From: an uncultured Clostridia bacterium
GTDB lineage: Bacteria > Bacillota > Clostridia > TANB77 > CAG-465
Direction of reading: 5' to 3'
Assembly (NCBI GenBank): GCA_947628575.1
Contig: CANRAK010000002.1
Location: forward strand, 1 to 34,703
Length of the DNA stretch: 34,703 bases
The position numbers were made by a program, and so were the translations under genes. The notes under the pieces were generated by a model that ran no database searches, had not been told where the DNA came from, and worked only from the letters and a program-made list of their open reading frames with translations. Positions 6,993 through 14,924 of the stretch are shown here, one piece after another (within the stretch, counting starts at the first letter, position 1; each line of letters opens with the position of its first letter).

Positions 6993-8834
6993 TTATATTA
7001 ATACTTTTATATTATACGTAGTTAGCCAATAATCAATTTGTATAATAAAGGCAAGTGTCTGTGGATAAGTCATAAGTTGGCCAAATAGATTTTCTTTTAA
7101 ATTTTCACCGTGACTATTAATTAGAGAGTATACAAAATCTGCATTTATTATCTCATGTATTCTAGACTCTTTATTATCTAAGATTTCAAGTAGTTTATCT
7201 TCTAATAGCTTAAGATAATCTTTACTATAAGTCTTTGGAAAAGGAGATTTTTTCCTATTTGTTATATCTGTTGGAATATCATTTTTAAAAGCTTGTTTTA
7301 GTACATATTTTTCAACTACATCATTATTATTTCTAAGACCTAGTTTAAATTTAGCATCAATATTATACACATATTCAAATATCCTATGATCTGCATAAGG
7401 CACTCTAACTTCAAGTGAATTTTGCATAGACATTCTATCTGTTCTTTCTACTAGTGTATTCATAAAATATTTTATTGTAAGGTAGTTTATATCTTTAAAT
7501 TCATTTTCAAATTTATCACAAGAAATATGAGATATATCTTTTAGAGTATCTTCTTTACACTCAATAATATATTTAAGTATATCGCCATTGTTAAGTATAC
7601 CTGGCTTTAGCATACTTTCTCTAAGATTTTCAGATAAAGCCCAAGGAAATCCTTTGTTATTTTTCAAATGTTCACGATAAAACCAAGGATAGCCACCAAA
7701 TATTTCATCTGAGCATTCACCAGAAAGAACAACTTTTTCATTACTTTGAGCAATTTCTTTACAAAATAGGTACATTGAACTATCTATATCTGCCATACCG
7801 GGCATATCTCTTGCTATTACAGATTCGTATAAACTATTAAAAAGTGAGGTATCATTTACTATTACATCAGTATGTTTAGTATTTAAATATTTAACCATTA
7901 CTTTTACAAAATCGCTATCTTTAGTTTGTTGATAGCTATTTGCAACAAAGTCTTTATCGTTATTTTCATAGTTTATAGAGTAGGTATGTAAATTAAAGAT
8001 ACTATCTGTAGCAATTTTAGTAATAATACTAGAGTCTAAACCACCAGAAAGCATTGAAGAAATACCAACATCAGAAACTAGCTGCCTTTTAGTAGAGTCT
8101 GTAACTAGAAACTTAACATTATCTATTATTTCATCATCACTATCAAACATCTTTTTTTCTTCTAAATCCCAGTATTTATTAATAGTAAGTGTCCCATCTT
8201 TATATATTGCATAATGTCCAGCTTTTAATTCAAGTATATCTTTAAAGTATGTTCTTCCAGGACTATGTGCAGGACCTAGTGCAAATAACTCTAAAATCTC
8301 AGATTTTGTAATAGTAGGGGATACAAACTTACTAGCAAGTATTCCTTTTATTTCAGAAGAAAAAATAAATTTATCTTCTTTTAAAGTGTAAAATAATGGC
8401 TTAATTCCAAGTCTATCTTTTGCGACAAAAACACTATTATTTTCTTCATCATATATTGCAAATGCAAATATTCCATTTATAAAGTTAAGCATTTTTTCTT
8501 TAAATACAGTATAAAGTAGGAGTAGTACTTCTGTATCGCATTCTGTTTCAAATTCACAACCTTTAGTAATTAATATATTTCTTAGTAAATTAGTATTATA
8601 TAGCTCACCATTATATACTATAGTATATCTTTTGTTATTAACTATTCTTTCCATAGGCTGTTTACCATTTTTTACATCTATTATACTAAGTCTTGCATGC
8701 CCTAAAGCTACGTTATTATATATGTATGTATTATTATCCGAATTTCCTCTTTTTAAAATACTATCTTTCATATTTAAAATAGTATCCTTATCTTTAATAT
8801 TATCTTTTTGCATGTATCCGCAAATACCGCACAT
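6993..8834 (-). CDS. asnB: Asparagine synthase (glutamine-hydrolysing)
   Basis: AsnB makes asparagine from aspartate, ATP and glutamine. The 613-residue protein begins MCGICGY, so after removal of Met the N-terminal Cys2 is the glutaminase nucleophile. The class II glutaminase domain (2 to about 200) keeps Arg48 in GHARLSIID, the YNGELYN loop (74-80) and Asp100. The synthetase domain follows with the pyrophosphate loop SGGLDSS (263-269) and, further on, SGECSDEIFGGY. Length and domain order are normal for bacterial AsnB. GAGGTGA precedes its ATG on the minus strand. It is a single-gene unit read against most of its neighbours. No T-box leader is seen in the 134 bases between it and the divergent gene. 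Confidence 0.96.
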   Translation of the reverse strand: MCGICGYMQKDNIKDKDTILNMKDSILKRGNSDNNTYIYNNVALGHARLSIIDVKNGKQPMERIVNNKRYTIVYNGELYNTNLLRNILITKGCEFETECDTEVLLLLYTVFKEKMLNFINGIFAFAIYDEENNSVFVAKDRLGIKPLFYTLKEDKFIFSSEIKGILASKFVSPTITKSEILELFALGPAHSPGRTYFKDILELKAGHYAIYKDGTLTINKYWDLEEKKMFDSDDEIIDNVKFLVTDSTKRQLVSDVGISSMLSGGLDSSIITKIATDSIFNLHTYSINYENNDKDFVANSYQQTKDSDFVKVMVKYLNTKHTDVIVNDTSLFNSLYESVIARDMPGMADIDSSMYLFCKEIAQSNEKVVLSGECSDEIFGGYPWFYREHLKNNKGFPWALSENLRESMLKPGILNNGDILKYIIECKEDTLKDISHISCDKFENEFKDINYLTIKYFMNTLVERTDRMSMQNSLEVRVPYADHRIFEYVYNIDAKFKLGLRNNNDVVEKYVLKQAFKNDIPTDITNRKKSPFPKTYSKDYLKLLEDKLLEILDNKESRIHEIINADFVYSLINSHGENLKENLFGQLMTYPQTLAFIIQIDYWLTTYNIKVLI

Positions 8835-8855
8835 AAAATCACCTCAGTTAATAAT

Positions 8856-8884
8856 ATTATAAATATGTAATATTTATGAGTAAA
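8856..8884 (-). promoter_or_regulatory. Likely sigma-A promoter of asnB
   Basis: Read on the minus strand, TTTACT (8884-8879) is followed after 17 bases by a perfect TATAAT (8861-8856). The leader to the asnB ATG would be only about 15 bases and starts close to the GAGGTGA site. Confidence 0.5.
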
Positions 8885-8908
8885 TTACTTTTTATTTAAT
8901 CTTTAATG

Positions 8909-8937
8909 TTGAAAAAATTATGTGTTTATTGTATTAT
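8909..8937 (+). promoter_or_regulatory. Sigma-A promoter
   Basis: TTGAAA (8909-8914), a 17-base spacer and TATTAT (8932-8937). It would transcribe the small membrane protein gene and pdp. Confidence 0.65.
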
Positions 8938-8968
8938 CAAAATATAGGTATATATAAGAGGTGATATT

Positions 8969-9328
8969 ATGATAAATAAGGATAAATCTGGAAAAAGCTT
9001 AATATTACTTGCTATTGTAATTTGCGTTATGAGCTTAGCTTTAGTTTTTGTATGTAGATTTTTTTATAACAACGATACTACTACTGCGCAAGAAAAAGCT
9101 TTTAAAACTGTAGTATATGAATATTGTCAGGAAATAGAAAGCTACAAACAGCAGATATCAGACGACAAAGAAAAAGAACTAGAGGAAGTATGTGGTGTTG
9201 AACTTAAAGCAATAATACCAGATATTAACGATACAGATATGTCTAAATTTAAAATTGAAAATGGTAAACTTATATATATTGGAATGGATGCAAATGAAAT
9301 GCAATGGACACAGGAAGTAAAAATATAG
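8969..9328 (+). CDS. Small membrane-anchored protein of unknown function
   Basis: This 119-residue protein has a short basic start, one strong hydrophobic helix (about 9-32) and a polar, mostly acidic outer part (34-119) with two cysteines (Cys53 and Cys75). It could be a single-pass membrane or secreted protein with the bulk outside. The N-terminal helix followed by about 85 residues recalls pilin-like proteins in outline, but the usual cleavage site and Glu5 are missing, so I do not make that call. The ATG at 8969 follows AAGAGGTGATATT, a strong site. It precedes pdp by 24 bases and probably shares its transcript. Function unknown. Confidence 0.75.
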   Translation: MINKDKSGKSLILLAIVICVMSLALVFVCRFFYNNDTTTAQEKAFKTVVYEYCQEIESYKQQISDDKEKELEEVCGVELKAIIPDINDTDMSKFKIENGKLIYIGMDANEMQWTQEVKI

Positions 9329-9352
9329 CAATAAAGGAAGGTTAGATATATT

Positions 9353-10744
9353 ATGAGAATGTATGAAATAATTGAGAAAAAAAGAGATAAATATGAGCTT
9401 TCAAAGCAGGAGATAGAATTCTTTGTTAATGGATATAGTAAAGGTGAAATACCAGACTATCAAGCATCAGCTTTACTTATGGCAATATACTTAAATGGTA
9501 TGAGTGATGAAGAACTAAAAAACTTAACTTTTGCAATGGCTAACTCAGCTAAAACACTAGATTTATCTAGTATAAAAGTACCAGGTAAATATATTGTAGA
9601 TAAGCACTCTACTGGTGGTGTAGGAGATAAGATAACACTTATTGTTCTACCAATTATAGCAGCACTTGGTGTTGGAGTATGTAAGATGAGTGGAAGAGGT
9701 CTTGGATTTACAGGAGGAACAGCAGATAAGCTAGAGTCAATTGTCGGATATAATGTAAATATCCCAATAAATGATGCGATAAGACAAGTTCAAGATATCG
9801 GTGTATGCTTAATATCTCAAAGTCCAGAAATAGCAATAGCAGATAAAAAAATATATGCACTTCGTGATAGCACAGCAACTGTTGAATCTATTGATCTTAT
9901 AGCTTCATCTATAATGTCTAAAAAGTTAGCTTCTGGCGTAGATAAAATACTTTTAGATGTAACTGTAGGTACAGGAGCATTTATGAAGACTTTAGAGGAT
10001 GCAAGAAAACTTGCTAAAACTATGGTAAGAATTGGAAAACTTGCAGGAGTAGAAACTAAAGCTGTTGTAACATCAATGAGTGAGCCACTTGGCAGAAATA
10101 TAGGAAACGCACTTGAGATTAAAGAAGTTATATCATTTCTTTTATCTGATGAAACAACTCTTGAAAGTGAAGAAATAAGAGATTTAAAAGAAATTGTATA
10201 TGAGATAGCAGCTCAGATGATAAAAATGTCAGGTGTATGTGGTGATATGGAGAAGAATAAGAAAGATATAACAAAAGCTATAACATCACATGCTGCTTAT
10301 GATAAATTTATAGATTTAATTAAAGCACAAGGTGGCCATATATATAATGTGTATATGGACTGGATAGGACTAAACTTAGATATGCCTGTATTAAATGATA
10401 AAGTAAAATACTTAAAGGAAATTCATGCCCAGTCTGATGGACATATAGTATCTATAGATAGTAAAAAAATAGGGGAAGCATTGGTAGCCCTTGGTGGAGG
10501 AAGAAATAGAAAAGAGGATAGCATAGATTATGCTGTAGGATTTGAATTTGCTAAAAAAGTTGGAGATAAAGTTAACGAGGGTGATACAATACTAACTGTA
10601 CTTTATAATGATAAAGAAAAATTTGAAAATGCTTTTGAGTATATTGAGGATGCTATCTATATAGATGATGTAGAACAAGATGTGGCTGTTGCATTAAAGA
10701 ATAAGCCTCATGTACTAGATATAATAGATGAAACAAATATATAA
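9353..10744 (+). CDS. pdp: Pyrimidine-nucleoside phosphorylase
   Basis: This enzyme splits uridine, thymidine and deoxyuridine with phosphate to the base and (deoxy)ribose 1-phosphate in nucleoside salvage. The 463-residue product has the glycosyltransferase family 3 fold: an N-terminal helical domain (1-70), the signature-like KHSTGGVGDK (84-93), SGRGLGFTGGTADKLE (about 117-132) and RDSTATVESIDLIASSIMSKKLA further on. The C-terminal alpha/beta domain is present. It is somewhat longer than B. subtilis Pdp (about 433), through small insertions between about 265 and 345, so I prefer Pdp over the thymidine-specific DeoA but cannot settle substrate range. The start at 9353 has AAGGAAGG at 9334-9341. 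A strong terminator follows. Confidence 0.93.
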   Translation: MRMYEIIEKKRDKYELSKQEIEFFVNGYSKGEIPDYQASALLMAIYLNGMSDEELKNLTFAMANSAKTLDLSSIKVPGKYIVDKHSTGGVGDKITLIVLPIIAALGVGVCKMSGRGLGFTGGTADKLESIVGYNVNIPINDAIRQVQDIGVCLISQSPEIAIADKKIYALRDSTATVESIDLIASSIMSKKLASGVDKILLDVTVGTGAFMKTLEDARKLAKTMVRIGKLAGVETKAVVTSMSEPLGRNIGNALEIKEVISFLLSDETTLESEEIRDLKEIVYEIAAQMIKMSGVCGDMEKNKKDITKAITSHAAYDKFIDLIKAQGGHIYNVYMDWIGLNLDMPVLNDKVKYLKEIHAQSDGHIVSIDSKKIGEALVALGGGRNRKEDSIDYAVGFEFAKKVGDKVNEGDTILTVLYNDKEKFENAFEYIEDAIYIDDVEQDVAVALKNKPHVLDIIDETNI

Positions 10745-10752
10745 ATTACATA

Positions 10753-10780
10753 AATACTGGTACTATATACCAGTATTTTT
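10753..10780 (+). terminator. Rho-independent terminator after pdp
   Basis: AATACTGGTA (10753-10762) pairs perfectly with TACCAGTATT (10768-10777) around a five-base loop, followed by T residues. Confidence 0.9.
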
Positions 10781-10793
10781 TAGAGAAAAAATA

Positions 10794-10822
10794 TTTACAC
10801 AATACATTCTCTGTGATAAAAT
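10794..10822 (+). promoter_or_regulatory. Sigma-A promoter of the secreted protein gene
   Basis: TTTACA (10794-10799), 17 bases, TAAAAT (10817-10822), with a TGA extended -10 element (10814-10816). The leader to the ATG at 10906 is about 75 bases. Confidence 0.65.
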
Positions 10823-10905
10823 TATAGCGCATAAAATATAAAGAGTATTAATATCTTTATATTAAAAAATTAAATTTTATATTATGTAAGTAAATTGGAG
10901 GATTT

Positions 10906-13170
10906 ATGTTAAAGAAATATATTTTTATGGTATTAGCATTAATTATTATATTAAACCCGGTAGTAATTGCTGTTGATACCTTTAGAGTAACAACAATAGG
11001 TACTTATGATTTTGATAATGCACATAGAGTATTAGAACTTGTAAATGAGGAAAGAAATAAAGTTGGACTAAACTCTTTAAAGCTAGATACTGAGCTAACA
11101 GAGTTAGCAATGCAAAGAGCAGCTGAACTTGCAATTTTTAATAACCACATGCGTCCTTTTGATATTACTACTGTTACAGCTGGAGCAGAAAATATAGCTG
11201 CTGGACAGTCTACACCTGAGATTGTTATGCAGCAGTGGATGAATTCACCTGGACATAAACGTCAAATTGTTCCTGTTGATGAATATGATGATGGAGCATG
11301 TAAAAGTTGGAAATCTATGGGTATTGCTTGCTATGATTGTGGAGATTATCTAACTTGGGTACAACTTTTCTCAGGAAAAGAAACTAGTAATGAATTTACT
11401 AAAAAAGGTAAATTGGATAAAAATGTAGATGTTGATGTAATGACTAGTAAATTAGAAGCACTAAGTAATAAAGATGGTCAAATTGCATTATATTATACTA
11501 CTCTTGGTGCATCAAATTTAAAAATTAAAAGTGGAGAAAAACTAAATTTAGTAGGATTAAAATTTAGAAATCTAGATAAAAATTGGCAAAATTACTCTTT
11601 AATAACACCAGAAAGTGTTAAGTTTACTACAACAGATGAAGGTGTATGTTCAGTAGGAAGTGATGGAACAATAACTGCTGTTGGGCCAGGAAATGCTACT
11701 ATAACTGCTACATTAGGAATTGTACAAGATAGTGTAAATGTAAAAGTTGAAAATCCGCTTAAGAGTATATCATTACCTAGTAGTATAAATATAACTAATA
11801 ATAAACCACAAAAGCTTAGTGTTACATATAATGCAGAAAACCCTAAATATGATACTACAGATAATAAAGATGTAGTATGGAAGTCATTAAATCCTAGTAT
11901 TGCAGATGTAGATAATGATGGAAATGTAACAGGATATAGAGCAGGTTCTACACAAATAGTAGCAACTGTAGGTGATTTAACTGCAACTTGTAATGTAACA
12001 GTTACAGTTGAAATTGAAAAAATAGAGTTATATACAAGTAGAATAAATACATACAAAAATCAAACAATTGCACCTTTAACAGTAAAATACTATCCTGAAG
12101 ATAGCTCAAATAAAGGTGTAACATGGTCAACAGATAGGGAAGATATAGTATCAATTGACCCAGACGGTACAATGCACACTAAAGCATCAGGTACAGCAAT
12201 AATTACAGCTACTACAAAAAATGGTAAGACAGCATCTTGTAGTGTTAATGTATCAAATATAAGAATATCTTTAAATTATTCTAGATATACAATAGATAGT
12301 ATGACTGAACCACTAAAGCTAACAGCTTCACTAAGTGATGGTGGTCAAACTACTATTAATTGGAGCTCAAGTTGTGAGGATATTATTACTGTAGATGATA
12401 ATGGTAATGTTACACCTAAAAGAGGAGGAATAGCAGATATTATAGCTGAATCTAGCGAATATGGAACAGCTTCATGTGAGATATATGTTAGAGTACCTAT
12501 AGAATTAGAAGATGGTAGTAAAGCATATACTGGCGATTTAAATAAAGATGGTGTATTTGACAGTCAAGATATAGATGAGATGACTAAGATATTTATTAAA
12601 GGAAAGTCAACAAAATATGAATTATTCCTTGCAGATTTAGATAATAATGGTGTTGTTGATACAGCAGATATTGCTCTTCTAAATAATATAATAAGATATA
12701 ATATATATACACCTGGTGAATATAGACATATAGAAAGTATAAATTTTAAAGATAATGAAATAACTTTAAATAAGGATGAAACAAGAACAATTTTACCTAT
12801 TATAACTCCAGAAGATACTACTGATAGTACTAGATTAACTTTTAACTCTAATAACGATGGAGTTGTACAAGTAGAAAAAGATGGAAAAATAATTGCTAAA
12901 AAACAAGGAACAGCAATTATTACAGCAAGCTTAAGTAACGGTATGAGTGCAAATTATACTGTTAAAGTAAATGAATATAAAAAAGGTGATGTAGATAAAA
13001 GTGGTGTTGTAGATGCAGTAGATGCATCAAAAGTACTAACACTATTTAAAAACCAAAATGCAACGCAGGAAGAACTATACTTAGGAGATGTAGATGGAAC
13101 ACCAGGACTTAGTGCAGTAGATGCTATGACTATACTTACAGCATTTAAAAATAAAACAAGTTTAGACTAA
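10906..13170 (+). CDS. Secreted CAP-domain protein with Big2 repeats and two dockerin modules
   Basis: A modular extracellular protein of 754 residues. A signal peptide (1 to about 22) is followed by a CAP/SCP domain (about 36-157) with HMRPF, AENIAAG, WMNSPGHKRQI and a Cys-rich end (Cys132, Cys142, Cys145). Then come four bacterial Ig-like Big2 repeats (about 201-281, 287-368, 370-450 and 452-530), a dockerin-like module with two calcium loops, DLNKDGVFDSQD (544-555) and DLDNNGVVDTAD (577-588), a fifth Big2 repeat (about 605-688), and a second dockerin-like module with DVDKSGVVDAVD (695-706) and DVDGTPGLSAVD (728-739). CAP proteins are often linked to cell surfaces or spores, but the biochemical role is unclear. 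No cohesin is in the window. The start follows TTGGAGGA. It is a single-gene unit. Confidence 0.9.
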   Translation: MLKKYIFMVLALIIILNPVVIAVDTFRVTTIGTYDFDNAHRVLELVNEERNKVGLNSLKLDTELTELAMQRAAELAIFNNHMRPFDITTVTAGAENIAAGQSTPEIVMQQWMNSPGHKRQIVPVDEYDDGACKSWKSMGIACYDCGDYLTWVQLFSGKETSNEFTKKGKLDKNVDVDVMTSKLEALSNKDGQIALYYTTLGASNLKIKSGEKLNLVGLKFRNLDKNWQNYSLITPESVKFTTTDEGVCSVGSDGTITAVGPGNATITATLGIVQDSVNVKVENPLKSISLPSSINITNNKPQKLSVTYNAENPKYDTTDNKDVVWKSLNPSIADVDNDGNVTGYRAGSTQIVATVGDLTATCNVTVTVEIEKIELYTSRINTYKNQTIAPLTVKYYPEDSSNKGVTWSTDREDIVSIDPDGTMHTKASGTAIITATTKNGKTASCSVNVSNIRISLNYSRYTIDSMTEPLKLTASLSDGGQTTINWSSSCEDIITVDDNGNVTPKRGGIADIIAESSEYGTASCEIYVRVPIELEDGSKAYTGDLNKDGVFDSQDIDEMTKIFIKGKSTKYELFLADLDNNGVVDTADIALLNNIIRYNIYTPGEYRHIESINFKDNEITLNKDETRTILPIITPEDTTDSTRLTFNSNNDGVVQVEKDGKIIAKKQGTAIITASLSNGMSANYTVKVNEYKKGDVDKSGVVDAVDASKVLTLFKNQNATQEELYLGDVDGTPGLSAVDAMTILTAFKNKTSLD

Positions 13171-13196
13171 AAAATCAAAATTTTATACATAAAATA

Positions 13197-13225
13197 TTGA
13201 AATTTGAAATTATTTGTGGTAAAAT
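13197..13225 (+). promoter_or_regulatory. Promoter-like site without a gene directly downstream
   Basis: TTGAAA (13197-13202), 17 bases, TAAAAT (13220-13225). Transcription would start near 13232, at the first base of a small hairpin (GTAATC 13232-13237 with GATTAC 13243-13248), and would stop at the terminator at 13273-13296. It may define a small RNA of about 60 bases or be chance in AT-rich DNA. Confidence 0.35.
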
Positions 13226-13272
13226 TTAGATGTAATCGTTAAGATTACTGTATATTAAAACTTTATTCAAAA

Positions 13273-13296
13273 AGAGGCGAAAGCCTCTTATTTTAT
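13273..13296 (+). terminator. Rho-independent terminator before the proX-like gene
   Basis: AGAGGC (13273-13278), GAAA loop, GCCTCT (13283-13288), then T-rich. It is the same hairpin as at 6251-6266. It lies 100 bases after the secreted protein gene. The 205-base gap 13171-13375 otherwise holds two promoter-like sites and a small hairpin. Confidence 0.85.
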
Positions 13297-13323
13297 TGTT
13301 TGACATATATTTTAGTGTATTTC

Positions 13324-13352
13324 TTGAAAACAGCTACATTTTGTAGTATTAT
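13324..13352 (+). promoter_or_regulatory. Sigma-A promoter of the proX-rsmD-ftsK-def unit
   Basis: TTGAAA (13324-13329), 17 bases, TATTAT (13347-13352). The spacer end reads TTTGTAG, the same word that precedes the -10 of the rlmN and rsgA promoters. Confidence 0.7.
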
Positions 13353-13375
13353 ATATATGTAAAAAGGGAGAAAAA

Positions 13376-13864
13376 ATGGAAGAAGTAATAGAGGTATTTA
13401 AAAAGCTAAATATTGAATATAGCATAATGAGACATCCTGCTATTTTTAATAGAAAAGATGAAGAAAAGTTAGACGGAATAAAGTTTGAAGGGGAATGTTG
13501 TAAAAACTTATTTCTAAAAGATAAAAAAGATAATACTTTCTATCTTGTATCTTTACCTGTAACAAAAAAAGCAGATTTAAAAAAGATATCTGAACAAATA
13601 GAGTCACATAGATTATCTTTTGGTAATGCTGATGAATTACAAGAAAAGCTAAATATAAAACCAGGCTCAGTGTCTATACTTAATGTAATATGCTCACCTG
13701 ATACTGATGTTATATTTATTATAGATAAAGAGTTATTAAATGTAGAAAAAGTAACTTTTCATCCAAATGATAATACAGCAAGTATTACTTTTACTCCTGA
13801 AAATATAGTTAAAATAATGAATAATTATAATAAAAAATATATGTTTATAGATGTGGAGGCATAG
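13376..13864 (+). CDS. proX: Prolyl-tRNA editing protein (YbaK/ProX-type deacylase)
   Basis: Free-standing YbaK/ProX-type proteins hydrolyse mischarged tRNA (for example Ala-tRNA(Pro)), protecting translation fidelity. The 162-residue product fits the PrdX/ProXp-ala group: the RHPAIFNRKDEE segment (19-30), GECCKNLFLKDKK (39-51) with the expected catalytic Lys43, SLPVTKKADLKKI, and LNIKPGSVSILNV with the family GSVS turn. The exact misacyl-tRNA cannot be told from the sequence. The ATG at 13376 follows AAAGGGAG. It is the first gene of a long unit and ends two bases before rsmD, which indicates tight coupling. Confidence 0.87.
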   Translation: MEEVIEVFKKLNIEYSIMRHPAIFNRKDEEKLDGIKFEGECCKNLFLKDKKDNTFYLVSLPVTKKADLKKISEQIESHRLSFGNADELQEKLNIKPGSVSILNVICSPDTDVIFIIDKELLNVEKVTFHPNDNTASITFTPENIVKIMNNYNKKYMFIDVEA

Positions 13865-13866
13865 TT

Positions 13867-14454
13867 GTGAGGATAATAGCAGGTAAATCGAAAGCTAAAA
13901 GATTAATTAGTCCTAAAACTGATAAGACTAGACCTACTTTAGATAGAGTTAAAGAGGCGTTATTTTCAATAATAACTAATTATATAAAAGATGCAAATGT
14001 TTTGGACTTATTTGGTGGAACTGGTAATCTTGCATTAGAGGCTATTAGTAGAGGTGCAAAATTTGCATGGATAAATGATAAAGAAAGCCTTAGTATTTCT
14101 ACGATATTGTCAAATGTTAAGTTGACTAAAGCACAAGAATATGTTAAAATAACAAAGAAAGATTATGCAAAGTGTTTAAATCAAATTCTTAAGGAGGATA
14201 TGTTATTTGATATTATATTTTTAGACCCACCTTATGATAGTAATTGTGGCATTGATACTTTAAATATAATATCTGAATCTGAAGATAAATTTTTAGATAA
14301 GGAAGGCATAATTATATACGAAACAGATAAAAGTTTTCTTTTGAAGCTAGAAAAAAATAATAAAGCAGAAATTCTAAATAGTTTTAAAAATCTGCAATGT
14401 ATTGATGAACGAGCTTATGGAAATGTAGTTTTGAAGATGTATAAATGGAGGTAG
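13867..14454 (+). CDS. rsmD: 16S rRNA (guanine-N2)-methyltransferase RsmD
   Basis: RsmD methylates N2 of G966 (E. coli numbering) of 16S rRNA in the small subunit, using S-adenosylmethionine. The 195-residue protein has the family start MRIIAGKSKAKRL, the RPTLDRVKEALFSII helix (22-36), SAM motif I VLDLFGGTGNLALEA (45-59) and the catalytic DPPY (120-123). The start codon is GTG at 13867, with GGAGG at 13855-13859. In many Firmicutes rsmD is followed by coaD; here it is followed instead by a coiled-coil protein gene, so coaD must lie elsewhere or be absent. Confidence 0.94.
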   Translation: MRIIAGKSKAKRLISPKTDKTRPTLDRVKEALFSIITNYIKDANVLDLFGGTGNLALEAISRGAKFAWINDKESLSISTILSNVKLTKAQEYVKITKKDYAKCLNQILKEDMLFDIIFLDPPYDSNCGIDTLNIISESEDKFLDKEGIIIYETDKSFLLKLEKNNKAEILNSFKNLQCIDERAYGNVVLKMYKWR

Positions 14455-14458
14455 TAAA

Positions 14459-14896
14459 ATGGAAGTATTCACATTGTTAGAGAATTTAGAAGAAATATTA
14501 GAATCAGGTTCTAAAGTGCCTTTTTCTACTAAGGTTATGGTAGATGCAGAAGAATTAAGAGAGATAATTGAGGATATAAGACTAAAATTACCAGATGAAT
14601 TAAAACAAGCTAAATGGGTAAAAGAAGAAAGACAAAGAATTATATCTGACGCAGAATTTGAGGCACAAAAAGTATTAAAAGAAGCAGAAGGTAAGATTAT
14701 AAACTTAATAGATGAACATGAAATAACAAAGCAAGCATTGGCTCAAAAAGAAGAAATAATAGAAAATGCTAATAAAGTATCTAGAGAAATATCTGAAGGC
14801 ACAAGAGAGTATGCTGACGGAATATTAGAAAAAGTAGAAGGGATTCTTAGAGAAACTATGGATTTAGTTCATAGTAATAGAAGAGAATTAAAATAA
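14459..14896 (+). CDS. Coiled-coil protein of unknown function
   Basis: This 145-residue protein is almost wholly helical and highly charged, with a coiled coil from about 45 to 142 rich in Glu, Lys and Ala heptads (such as DAEFEAQKVLKEAEGKI). It resembles proteins often labelled ATPase or ATP synthase subunit B/E-like because of the coiled coil, but there is no nucleotide-binding motif or membrane helix. Similar proteins are encoded near rsmD in clostridia, to my recollection. The N-terminal part (LENLEEILESGSKVPFSTKVMVDAEEL) looks like a short conserved DivIVA-adjacent type element, though this is weak. It starts five bases after rsmD and 29 bases before ftsK, so it is inside the same unit. 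A structural or adaptor role is a guess. Confidence 0.8.
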   Translation: MEVFTLLENLEEILESGSKVPFSTKVMVDAEELREIIEDIRLKLPDELKQAKWVKEERQRIISDAEFEAQKVLKEAEGKIINLIDEHEITKQALAQKEEIIENANKVSREISEGTREYADGILEKVEGILRETMDLVHSNRRELK

Positions 14897-14924
14897 TTAA
14901 TGTAAATGTAGAGGTTGTGATTGG

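Noticed and set aside
8835..8968. T-box or amino-acid riboswitch before asnB
   Set aside because: The divergent gap is only 134 bases and the predicted asnB leader is very short, with no room for such a structure.
11592..12056. Minus-strand frame of 154 codons inside the secreted protein gene
   Set aside because: It lies wholly within a gene with clear Big2 repeats and has no ribosome binding site or family match; low-complexity shadow frame.
10906..13170. Cellulosome locus
   Set aside because: Dockerin-like modules are present, but no cohesin, scaffoldin or glycoside hydrolase is nearby.
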